A stretch of 42,488 bases of DNA from Alphaproteobacteria bacterium (GTDB lineage: Bacteria; Pseudomonadota; Alphaproteobacteria; UBA8366; GCA-2717185): NCBI GenBank assembly GCA_021774435.1, contig JAJFJB010000410.1, forward strand, positions 1 through 42,488. The letters are read 5' to 3'. The notes beneath the pieces are model-generated. The model had not been told where the DNA came from. It did not search any database and worked only from the letters and a program-made list of their open reading frames with translations. Shown piece after piece: positions 16,593 to 23,895 of the stretch (its first letter is position 1; every line of letters starts with the position of its first letter). The translations under genes and the position numbers were made by a program.

Positions 16593-17549
16593 CTAGTCCG
16601 GTCTAGATTTCTGACGCTTTTCGAAAAGATCGATCGACGCAATTATTTCACGGGACATCTCTGATTGGCTGCGGTCGGGGTTGAAGCCTACAAGAATTGC
16701 ATCCGTCAATGGCTTTAGAAATTGCAGATCGACCCGAGCGGGCCTGCTTTCATTTTCAACGATCGTCGACACGACGCGGACCAGCGTCTGGCATAGTTCC
16801 TCACTCTGCTCGAAATCGCTGCCAGCCAGTCGGCGTAGGGTGTCCTCGGCGACGCCAAATAGCCGTTCCACATTTACACGAAGCGTCGTATCGGCAACAC
16901 CTGAGTCGTATCCACCTAGAGTCACTTCAACGAGGAACGAAAGCTCAAAAGCGTTACGACGCAGACGCTCGGTGTTTATATCCGCCGACCTGCGCGCAAT
17001 CTGCTGCCGTAAGGCGCCGAGGTTTACGGTTTCGCCATTTACTTTCGCTTTTAATGTATTCGGCACCTCGATCAACGGCGCTGTATTGGTATGCTTGGGA
17101 TCCTTCCGCCGGTCTGGCCCGATATAGCTACTCGTGACGACAAACGGCTTCCGGTTGTTGACAATAAGTTCAACGTGATTGTGAATCGCCCTGATCGATG
17201 CAGGCTTAACCAATAACCCATCCGCCCCACTATCGATCAATTGCCGGACACGGTCCGACGAGTTTTCCCACGTCGTAACGACAATCGGGACAAAGGGGTT
17301 GGAGCCCAACCGGTGGTGTCGAATTGCCTGAATTAGATCGCACGCATCGCCGCCCGCCAGATCCGAATCAACGATGATGAGATCGGGGTTACCCTCGCTG
17401 ACAGCTTCGCGAAGCGGACCGCACGCATCATAATCTTGATACACGTCCAGTCCTAAATCACGCAGCGCGGAACGCAGCAAGCGGCGAATTTCAAGTTCCG
17501 CTTCGCCTAGATAAATTTCGATGACATCGTCGTCATTCATCTCGTTCAC
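16593..17549 (-). CDS. Response regulator (receiver domain plus uncharacterised C-terminal domain)
   Basis: The 318-residue protein has a CheY-like receiver domain at about residues 8-130 with phospho-acceptor D61 (LIIVDSDLAG), T92 and the invariant K115 (LLVKPAS). It is followed by YIGPDRRKDP, a motif common after receiver domains in alphaproteobacterial regulators, and a helical C-terminal domain of about 170 residues with no DNA-binding, GGDEF, EAL or kinase motifs. It probably acts through protein contacts; no partner kinase is adjacent. The start may be GTG at 17549 (AGGTGC upstream) or ATG at 17540. The 270 bp downstream of its stop include the RNA candidate and terminator. Confidence 0.9.
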   Translation of the reverse strand: MNEMNDDDVIEIYLGEAELEIRRLLRSALRDLGLDVYQDYDACGPLREAVSEGNPDLIIVDSDLAGGDACDLIQAIRHHRLGSNPFVPIVVTTWENSSDRVRQLIDSGADGLLVKPASIRAIHNHVELIVNNRKPFVVTSSYIGPDRRKDPKHTNTAPLIEVPNTLKAKVNGETVNLGALRQQIARRSADINTERLRRNAFELSFLVEVTLGGYDSGVADTTLRVNVERLFGVAEDTLRRLAGSDFEQSEELCQTLVRVVSTIVENESRPARVDLQFLKPLTDAILVGFNPDRSQSEMSREIIASIDLFEKRQKSRPD

Positions 17550-17636
17550 AACTGCACCTAATCGATCCAGCTCACGCGATATCCGCTCTTCGAGCCTTGA
17601 ATTGCTTTAAAATACCAAACGTCGTTCCATGTGTTC

Positions 17637-18686
17637 TCAGTTCGATTTCTGCTGCGCAACGATGCATGCCTGCTGCCGCGCATTCAGATGACGGCACAGG
17701 CTTGCTGCGGCCGCACGCTGGCCAAAAGGTCCAGCAACGACACGGTAATAGGTCGTAGTCTTCAATACCGCTTCCCGAACCTTCAACCCACCCGCCGGAG
17801 CAACCAATGCGCTGAACTTCTTTTGCAAGCGTTCTGCCTCTTGGTTCGCGGTATCTCTGGAACGAAATGACGCCAGTTGAATTCGCCATTCCGAACCGGC
17901 CTTGACATCCGAGCGAACAGGCGCGCTTTGCCGCGCCGTTGAGGTCGGCGCCCTGGCAGCGGGTGCGATCGCCTCCTGTTGTTTTACGTCGCGTCCCGGC
18001 AATATGCGGGGCAGATATGGTGCCAAAGATGGCCCCTTTCGCTCACTAATCCGGCTCAGCCCGGCGATACGTTCCTTTGCCGCGCGAATCCTATTATCGT
18101 CTGGAACGGGTTGAGACTGCCAGATTGCAAGTGCCCGCGCATACAGTGATCGCGCCTTTTTCGCATCTCCCAAGAACTCGCTCGCGTAGCCGTAATTATA
18201 GGCCGCTACGGCAACGCGAGCGTCGCCAGGACCAAAGGCTCGCTCCAAATTCTCCAGAACCCTTCCCAGTAGCGGTTCCGCTTCGATAAATCGCTTGCGC
18301 TCGACATAAACGATGCTGAGCTCATTTGTGACCTCGGCGACGAGCCCATGGGTTTTTCCGAAGGCATCTTCGAATATTCGCAAAGCGCGGACGTACAGGG
18401 GTTCAGCCTCCGCGAAATTGCCTTGTTTGGAATAGATTGTGGCAAGATTTTTGAGAATGAACCCCGTTCGCGAACTATCCCGCCCATATTCCACTTCGCT
18501 CAATTCGAGAGCCTTAATGAAATACGGTGTGGACGCCTTGTACATGCCGGCTTCGAATAGCGAGGAGCCGCGCTGATAATTGCGCGTCAACTCTTCCGAC
18601 TGCGCTGCCGCTTTACCGGCAAACGAAGCCGCCAGCAGGCCGATTAAGACCAACTCAGCCCAAAATAGCCGGGTGCGATACCGCAT
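17637..18686 (-). CDS. Secreted TPR and SPOR domain protein
   Basis: The 349-residue protein starts with a signal peptide (hydrophobic residues 8-28, cleavage likely after AAAQ). Kinesin-light-chain-type tetratricopeptide repeats follow at about 30-200 (repeats with AEPLYVRALRIFE, AEPLLGRVLENLE, ARSLYARALAIW). A linker leads to a C-terminal SPOR domain at about 265-345 (WRIQLASFRSRDTANQEAERL, YYRVVAGPFG). SPOR domains bind denuded septal peptidoglycan, so it probably acts in the periplasm at the division site or cell envelope. It diverges from a small membrane-protein gene across a 287-bp gap. Confidence 0.88.
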   Translation of the reverse strand: MRYRTRLFWAELVLIGLLAASFAGKAAAQSEELTRNYQRGSSLFEAGMYKASTPYFIKALELSEVEYGRDSSRTGFILKNLATIYSKQGNFAEAEPLYVRALRIFEDAFGKTHGLVAEVTNELSIVYVERKRFIEAEPLLGRVLENLERAFGPGDARVAVAAYNYGYASEFLGDAKKARSLYARALAIWQSQPVPDDNRIRAAKERIAGLSRISERKGPSLAPYLPRILPGRDVKQQEAIAPAARAPTSTARQSAPVRSDVKAGSEWRIQLASFRSRDTANQEAERLQKKFSALVAPAGGLKVREAVLKTTTYYRVVAGPFGQRAAAASLCRHLNARQQACIVAQQKSN

Positions 18687-18973
18687 CTCAACTCACTACT
18701 GCCGGTACTGGCAATCATTCAGTATGCCAATTTTCTTAGCGTTTATACCATGCCACAACTCGGGCGTACGCCTATCACCCCCTGTTGAACCGTCAATTTT
18801 GGCTATGAAATCCGTACTCATTCCTGGCCTCAAACAAAATAAAAAGTCAAACACCACAAAATTGCGCTAAATTCGGCCAATGCCTCACAAAGTGTTTCAC
18901 CAAATTATTAAGGATTTCAATACTATGTCAAAAGCAGCAAGGTGATGAGAAAAGGGACGTTCCGAAGATCGCC
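18687..18973. promoter_or_regulatory. Divergent intergenic region
   Basis: This AT-richer 287-bp stretch lies between the TPR-SPOR gene (minus) and the small membrane protein gene (plus), and should hold both promoters. I see no clear operator, RNA gene or small coding frame with a good ribosome site. Confidence 0.35.
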
Positions 18974-19189
18974 ATGGATTTGAAATCTTGGATATTCAAG
19001 CCGGAATATAGGGCTCATGGGCGCGGCGTCTGTGCCGCGGTCGGTGTCGCGGTTGCCGCGATACTTTACTACAAAGGCTACGCGCCCGCAGAACCAACCG
19101 CATTGTCAGGCATCGCAATTGCCGCCGCCGGCGCAGCGGCGGGCGTGCTGGTTTACGGCATTTTCGATGTCGTTCGAAAGATACTTTAG
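18974..19189 (+). CDS. Small two-helix membrane protein of unknown function
   Basis: The 71-residue frame encodes two hydrophobic segments (about 18-35, GVCAAVGVAVAAILYY, and 43-65, rich in Ala and Gly) flanked by basic residues (KPEYRAHGR, VVRKIL). I recognise no family. The ribosome site is weak (AAAAGGGA about 17 nt upstream). Its TAG stop overlaps the convergent DUF4392 gene's stop by 4 bp, which suggests compaction around real ends. It may be a true small inner-membrane protein; conservation would decide. Confidence 0.5.
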   Translation: MDLKSWIFKPEYRAHGRGVCAAVGVAVAAILYYKGYAPAEPTALSGIAIAAAGAAAGVLVYGIFDVVRKIL

Positions 19190-20139
19190 AAGCCCCGGTC
19201 CGATGTTCCTTCCAGCGCCCGTTGAACGGAACTGCGCATCAAACGAACGATCGCGACATTATCGTCCACGGGAACACCGTCTACCGCGGCAATTTTCTTT
19301 CCTGACCCACCATCCGTAAGACCAAGACCGACACCAATATACTCCAGCGCCATTTCTTCTTCCGGCGTGTGGCAAATCGAGAGGTCCTCCCGCAGCAAAG
19401 CAAGCGCAGCAACAACGCCATAAGCGCCAATGTTGGATGAAGTGGCGACAACCAGCACATCCGTGGAGACGATACTGTAAACGCCGCCGCCGCATGGCGT
19501 GACATTCTCGAGTTTGTATTCAGGGATTCGCTCGCAAAGAGCGTCGTAAATTTTGCCAAATCCAATTTCATTCCCGCCATCCGCAATCGAAAGCGTTGGC
19601 TTTCCTAAATCTGCCATCGTTTTGAACAAATGATCGACATTGCACCGAAAGTCGGCACGCGAGACGCCGGTGGCGCCATAAACGACACCGTTCGGATTGC
19701 CACCAAGCCGCTCGATCGCGACCGCGACATCGATGTCGTCGGCAATGGCTTCCTGCTGTTGGGTTCCGTTCATTTGCAAATCAATTACAGGAACGTCCAA
19801 TCCAAGGCGCTCTATCAGAGTCTTCAGCGGCGGCGCTGCCATATTATCCGTGTAGATCGAAACCCAGTGGCCAAGCCGTACGAGTGCATTCGTCAAAACC
19901 ACGGCGCCCAGAGGACCATCATTCTCCCCAACGGGCATATGGCCCGGCACCGCGGCCCCCGTGATGATCCCGATATGGCGCGGTCCTTCGTTGAGCATTT
20001 TTGCCGCCGCGAGTACAAGCGGTTCGTCATGGACCGCACGCGCCAACTCATACAGCGAGGCCTTCAGGCCACGCGGCAGCGCCCTGCCTTGCAATTCCAT
20101 ACACTGCAACCGGTCTATATTCTCACAGGCGAACAACAT
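19186..20139 (-). CDS. DUF4392 (D-glutamate-cyclase-like) protein
   Basis: The 317-residue protein matches the DUF4392 domain, the C-terminal part of mammalian D-glutamate cyclase. Visible landmarks are GIITGAAVPGHMP, the acidic ENDGPLGAVVLTNAL, GNPNGVVYGATG, and ADGGNEIGFG. Eukaryotic DGLUCY turns D-glutamate into 5-oxo-D-proline; stand-alone bacterial members are little studied. It lies 61 bp downstream of a nitrilase-superfamily amidase gene on the same strand, so both may act on glutamate or glutamine derivatives. AAAGGAT precedes the ATG. Confidence 0.85.
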   Translation of the reverse strand: MLFACENIDRLQCMELQGRALPRGLKASLYELARAVHDEPLVLAAAKMLNEGPRHIGIITGAAVPGHMPVGENDGPLGAVVLTNALVRLGHWVSIYTDNMAAPPLKTLIERLGLDVPVIDLQMNGTQQQEAIADDIDVAVAIERLGGNPNGVVYGATGVSRADFRCNVDHLFKTMADLGKPTLSIADGGNEIGFGKIYDALCERIPEYKLENVTPCGGGVYSIVSTDVLVVATSSNIGAYGVVAALALLREDLSICHTPEEEMALEYIGVGLGLTDGGSGKKIAAVDGVPVDDNVAIVRLMRSSVQRALEGTSDRGF

Positions 20140-20200
20140 GGGTGTATCCTTTCAGCCGCGACATACACAAGACGATATGATTGGACTCGCATCAAGGCGG

Positions 20201-21055
20201 TTAGTTTAGTTCCTCTCCGATGATGCCATACAAAGAGGGACGGCGTTGATCCATCAAGGGATAGCGGCCGCGGATCTCATCGATGAAATCGAGATCGATC
20301 GTTGAGGTAATGCAGCATTCGGTATCCGGGGCTGTGGCGATCACGACGCCCCAGGGATCGACGATCATGCTGCGGCCGACAAATCCGATACCGGATTTCG
20401 GTTCCACGCCATATTGACCGGAGGCGACGACGAACGCCTGATTCTCCGCAGCCCGGGCGCGCATGAAGAATTCCCAATGATCGAAACGCGGGCTGAGAAA
20501 CGCCGAAGCGCACACGATGACCTGCGCCCCCTTCAAACTCAACACGCGATAGACTTCGGGAAACCGCAAATCGGAGCAAACCGACACGCCAATCTTGCCG
20601 ATCTTCGTATCGAACACCGGTAGTTCGTCCCCTGCCCGCACCTTGTCCGATTCGCGGATGCCTTTCCGAATGTCGGTCCGGTCAGGCGCATCGAACAAAT
20701 GTGTCTTGAGATACTTCCCAACGATGTCACCTTGCGGATCAATCAGCGGTGCGGCGTTATAATAGGCGTCGTTCCCGCGCTCATAGATCGAACCGACGAC
20801 ATGCATCCCGTACGCTTTGGCTTTCTCCGCCAATAGGTCCGTGCTCGGCCCTGGAATTGTCTCCGCGGTCTCGCGATAAAGATCACTTTCGCTGTAGGAA
20901 AGACCCGTCCATACCTCGGGAAGCACAACGAGATCGGAACCGCGCTCCCCTGCAACATCCAGCAGGCGAGAAACTTTTTCCTGTGTCTCTTCGACCTCGC
21001 CATCGACGGCCGTTATCTGGATCGCCGATACGACGAGCTCGTTGCTACCTGCCAT
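20201..21055 (-). CDS. Carbon-nitrogen hydrolase (nitrilase superfamily, omega-amidase-like)
   Basis: The 284-residue protein has the full catalytic triad of the nitrilase superfamily: E47 (VVLPEVW), K117 (YLKTHLFD) and C160 (VSVCSDLRFPE). Length and motif spacing resemble NIT2-type omega-amidases and N-carbamoyl-amino-acid amidases, which hydrolyse omega-amides such as 2-oxoglutaramate. AAGGAG lies 8 nt before the ATG. It probably forms an operon with the DUF4392 gene and diverges from the selenoprotein gene across 140 bp. Confidence 0.92.
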   Translation of the reverse strand: MAGSNELVVSAIQITAVDGEVEETQEKVSRLLDVAGERGSDLVVLPEVWTGLSYSESDLYRETAETIPGPSTDLLAEKAKAYGMHVVGSIYERGNDAYYNAAPLIDPQGDIVGKYLKTHLFDAPDRTDIRKGIRESDKVRAGDELPVFDTKIGKIGVSVCSDLRFPEVYRVLSLKGAQVIVCASAFLSPRFDHWEFFMRARAAENQAFVVASGQYGVEPKSGIGFVGRSMIVDPWGVVIATAPDTECCITSTIDLDFIDEIRGRYPLMDQRRPSLYGIIGEELN

Positions 21056-21195
21056 ACCAATTGCTCCTTAAAGGTCTGCGTTTCGTCGGCGCGTAGAGTA
21101 TGCTGATTAACTGGTTTTCGAAAGCGCGTGGATTGCGCGTCCCGACGCGATCTGTTTCAATCCGCTCGACTTTCCTTATGTGATGGGAGCGAGTA
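21056..21195. promoter_or_regulatory. Divergent promoter region, amidase / selenoprotein
   Basis: The 140 bp between the amidase and selenoprotein starts must contain promoters for both directions. The selenoprotein ribosome site GGGAG is at 21185-21189, 6 nt before a TTG start. An in-frame stop at 21181-21183 excludes any start further upstream. Confidence 0.45.
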
Positions 21196-21666
21196 TTGGC
21201 GAACAAACTGAATGCGGGCGATTCATTTCCCGACATAACGCTGAACCTCGTCGGCGGTTCTACCTTGCAACTGCCCGGCGACCTGAAATCGAACTACAGC
21301 ATAGTCCTGTTTTACCGGGGCCACTGGTGACCTTACTGCCGTCGGCAGTTGGCCGACTATGAAAGAGAATCAGAAGTATTGGCGTCGCTGGATGCAAAAG
21401 TTTATGCGGCGAGTGTCGACGATGTCGAAAAGGCGAGTGAAATCGCCAGTAACCTTTCCTATCCCGTGGGGCATGGCATTACCCGGGCCGATGCAGACAA
21501 GTTGGGGTCGTGGTGGGAAGACCGCCGCAGCATCATTCAGCCCTCCGAATTCATCGTGGGCGCGGATGGCAAAGTGATCTTATCGACCTATAGCTCAGGC
21601 CCCATCGGCCGCATGCTGGCGACCGACGCCGTTAAGATGATCAATATGTACGAATCCCGTAAATAG
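21196..21666 (+). CDS. Peroxiredoxin-like selenoprotein (Sec at TGA 21328-21330)
   Basis: The frame runs from TTG 21196 (GGGAG, 6 nt spacing) to TAG 21664-21666, 157 codons, with one internal TGA at codon 45. Sequence on both sides fits the AhpC/TSA peroxiredoxin-like fold: NAGDSFPDITL, SIVLFYRGHW before the TGA; PYCRRQLADYE, AASVDDVEKA, WWEDRR, IIQPSEFIVGADG, YSSGPIGR after it. Relatives read GHWCPYC, so the TGA replaces the first redox Cys, giving a U-P-Y-C centre. A SECIS-like hairpin lies just downstream. The product (156 residues) is probably a cytosolic selenol-dependent peroxidase or thiol oxidoreductase. The alternative is a Cys-to-stop pseudogene; no selA, selB or selC is in the window to settle it. 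Confidence 0.85.
21341..21357 (+). promoter_or_regulatory. Putative bacterial SECIS element
   Basis: A perfect 6-bp stem (GTCGGC 21341-21346, GCCGAC 21352-21357) closes the loop AGTTG. The loop G at 21348 is 18 nt after the last base of the TGA, matching the spacing in E. coli fdhF and the rule that bacterial SECIS loops carry a G at the first or second position. It would recruit SelB and Sec-tRNA to the UGA. Confidence 0.72.
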
Positions 21667-21695
21667 TGGTTCGTGGTAACAATCCGTTTCCTGAT

Positions 21696-21723
21696 CGTGA
21701 AATTCAAAGGATTGAATTTCGCG
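21696..21723. repeat. 12-bp-stem inverted repeat after the selenoprotein gene
   Basis: A 9-bp perfect core (GAAATTCAA 21699-21707, TTGAATTTC 21712-21720) with loop AGGA extends by three more pairs, one of them G-T, to 21696-21723. It lies 29 nt after the stop. It may terminate or protect the selenoprotein mRNA; no T tract follows. Confidence 0.6.
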
Positions 21724-21750
21724 TGAATCAGCACACTAATTATTTGAATC

Positions 21751-21814
21751 TAGTGTGATTCAGATCCCAAAATTCGTCGCATTCAATGCGACGAGCTTTG
21801 GGATCATCACACTA
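21751..21814. repeat. 64-nt near-perfect palindrome between convergent genes
   Basis: Three nested stem blocks pair across 64 nt: 21751-21759 with 21806-21814, 21763-21771 with 21797-21805, and 21774-21783 with 21785-21794 (the innermost pairs open into a small TTCAA loop). Only a 3-nt bulge and a 2x2 internal loop break it. It includes the stop codon of the LLM gene on the minus strand. It could be a bidirectional terminator, but no T run occurs on either side, so a mobile palindromic element is also possible. Confidence 0.75.
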
Positions 21815-22720
21815 TTCGAAGGCGGCGAACATTTCCTCAAACGCCTTCAACTGATTGCCCGCCGCGGAAGACGGGACGAGAATGGGCGTGCGAACGCCAC
21901 TCTCATACCACGCTTCAAGACCCTCCATAACTTGCGATACGGGACCGAACAGGGTCGTATCGGCGAGCCATTTATCACTGAGAAGTGACGGAATACTTTT
22001 CAGATTGCCGGCCTCGACGGCCGCTTGAACCGCATCCATCTCTTCGTCATAGCCCGCTTCACGCCAGTAGTTCTGATAATTCGGCAGCATGGCGTAGCTG
22101 GTCAGGGTCCGGCGATTGACCGCCTTCGCCGCCTCGATGTCGTCAGAGATGCATGTTGGAATCATATTGCCGATGTAGAAATTACTATCATTTCGTTTGT
22201 CGTCCGTCAGGGCAGACAAAGATTCCTTCATATGCGAGCGGGCGGCGTTGGCGAAAACCATGCCGTCGCCGATTTCGCCGGCCAGACCGATCATCTTCTT
22301 GCGCAAGGCCGCCAATACGATCGGCGGCTTTTCACCAACCCGCTCCACCGCATTGTATTCCTCGACGAACTTGCGTGTGTCGGTCAACGGTTTGCCCAGA
22401 GTGCGTCCCATGCGCGCCATCGAAGGCCCGTGGCTGATGCCGATTCCGAAACTGAATCGTCCTCCCGACACTTCATGAATAAAAGCTGTCGTCTGTGCGT
22501 GATCGAGCACGGGCCGCGTATAGATCGGCGCAATCGAGGTGCCAAAAGGAATTTCGTTCGTCACGAAGGCCAAGGCTTCGCAGAGCGCCATACCGTCCGA
22601 CATACTTGGACAGTAGATCCCGGTAAATCCGCGCTTCTCGGTTTCAGTGGCAAGTTCCAATGTGGCGCGGCGGCGTCCCGGGACGGCGGCGAGGCTCAGT
22701 GCTGGCATTTGACGCGACAT
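21812..22720 (-). CDS. LLM-class flavin/F420-dependent oxidoreductase
   Basis: The ATG at 22720 has AGGAAG upstream; a longer frame reaching 22777 would overlap the preceding gene. The 302-residue protein is a luciferase-like monooxygenase-fold TIM barrel: AAVPGRRRATLELATETEKRG, GTSIAPIYTRPVLDHAQT, SGGRFSFGIGISHG and RKKMIGLAGEIGDGMVFAN. The fold uses reduced FMN or F420; which one cannot be read. It is the third gene of the ADH - M24 - LLM operon, 10 bp after the peptidase stop. Confidence 0.88.
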   Translation of the reverse strand: MSRQMPALSLAAVPGRRRATLELATETEKRGFTGIYCPSMSDGMALCEALAFVTNEIPFGTSIAPIYTRPVLDHAQTTAFIHEVSGGRFSFGIGISHGPSMARMGRTLGKPLTDTRKFVEEYNAVERVGEKPPIVLAALRKKMIGLAGEIGDGMVFANAARSHMKESLSALTDDKRNDSNFYIGNMIPTCISDDIEAAKAVNRRTLTSYAMLPNYQNYWREAGYDEEMDAVQAAVEAGNLKSIPSLLSDKWLADTTLFGPVSQVMEGLEAWYESGVRTPILVPSSAAGNQLKAFEEMFAAFE

Positions 22721-22730
22721 GTGCTTCCTT

Positions 22731-23858
22731 TCAGACGACGAAAATTTCTTCATTGTCGAAGTAGTCGGAACGGACAATCGGCGCCGCTTCCGTTACTTCA
22801 ATCAAGTCTTCCATGTGATATCCGACTTTTCCAACCCACCGCACACGGGTCTCGACCGTGGTCATCATCCCTGCTTCATAGGGAATGCTGTCATGCGGGC
22901 TGATCAGCGGATGTTCGTGAATTTGCAGTCCAATCCCATGGCCGTTATGGGCGTAGGGGAACGGGATTTTGTGTTTCTCGTGCAGCCGGGTCGCGGCCTC
23001 AAAAAGCTGCGCGCCGGTGTTGCCCGGCCGGACCATATCGATGATCTCTCGATGAATATCGCGTAGCCGTCCCCACCAGGAGAGGTCTTCGTCCGTCGGT
23101 TTGCCCATTTTCGCGGTACGGCCGACATTCGAATAATACCGGCTGTAATATCCACCGGTATCGGCTTTGAGAATATCGCCTTTGGCGACGGTGTTGGCGG
23201 AAGGGTCCATATGCGGAAAGCCGGTGTTCGGTCCTGCATTAATGTGACAAAACGCCACCGACTCGGCGCCGGAGCGCAGAATGCCGTCGCACAGGCGGAA
23301 GGCCATATCCCGCTCCGTATCGCCGATTTTCGTCGCGGCATAGGTTTCCATGAGGGCTTTTTCGGTTCCCCGAAAGGCGGCCGTCATGATCTCCCGCTCG
23401 CAGGGCGACTTGATCATGCGGGCATGCGCAAAGAGATCGTCACAAGCCACCAACCGGAGCCCCGGCAAACGCGCCATAAGCGCTTGATGGTATTGCACGC
23501 CGAGATATTCGGCTTCGATACCGACCTTGCCCTTTGTCAAGCCAAACTCGTCAAGAACGTCCGCCAGCACATCAATCGGTGAGGTGACGAATTCCTTAAA
23601 GGTACGAATATCGTCGATCCAGGATTCCTGCCGGACATAGCCTTCCTCAACCTGACACAGGATATAAGCCGGTGCTCGTCCCTTGGCCCAGACGATGAGG
23701 GCCAAGCGGTCGCGGATATCGACCTGGGTCGAAATGAAGACATCGCCGATATAGAGGACATTTTCCGGCGAGACGGCCACCACCGCATCGAAGTCACTGC
23801 TTTCGATGAAAGACTGCATCCGCGACAGATTGCCTGTCGCTTCCTGCATTGTTTTCAT
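22731..23858 (-). CDS. M24 family aminopeptidase/creatinase-fold hydrolase
   Basis: The 375-residue protein has a creatinase-type N-terminal domain and a C-terminal pita-bread domain. Of the five M24 metal ligands, four are present: Asp in KADTGGY, His in HEHP after GHGIGLQI, Glu in TTVETRV and Glu in HMEDLIEVTE. The second Asp is Asn (YYSNVGRT). Relatives include Xaa-Pro dipeptidase, creatinase, ectoine hydrolase and DMSP lyase DddP; I cannot choose among them. GGAGGAG supports the ATG at 23858. It lies between the alcohol dehydrogenase and LLM genes. Confidence 0.9.
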   Translation of the reverse strand: MKTMQEATGNLSRMQSFIESSDFDAVVAVSPENVLYIGDVFISTQVDIRDRLALIVWAKGRAPAYILCQVEEGYVRQESWIDDIRTFKEFVTSPIDVLADVLDEFGLTKGKVGIEAEYLGVQYHQALMARLPGLRLVACDDLFAHARMIKSPCEREIMTAAFRGTEKALMETYAATKIGDTERDMAFRLCDGILRSGAESVAFCHINAGPNTGFPHMDPSANTVAKGDILKADTGGYYSRYYSNVGRTAKMGKPTDEDLSWWGRLRDIHREIIDMVRPGNTGAQLFEAATRLHEKHKIPFPYAHNGHGIGLQIHEHPLISPHDSIPYEAGMMTTVETRVRWVGKVGYHMEDLIEVTEAAPIVRSDYFDNEEIFVV

Positions 23859-23895
23859 GGGTTAGCTCCTCCGACGCTGTGAATTGAGTCGGCAG

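Noticed and set aside
21335..21349. A 6-bp stem with a 3-nt loop as the SECIS element
   Set aside because: The loop is about 11 nt from the TGA, closer than bacterial SECIS elements allow; the overlapping hairpin at 21341-21357 fits better.
21349..21666. A 105-codon gene starting at 21349
   Set aside because: It is only the 3' part of the peroxiredoxin-like selenoprotein; it lacks a sensible start and would omit half the fold.
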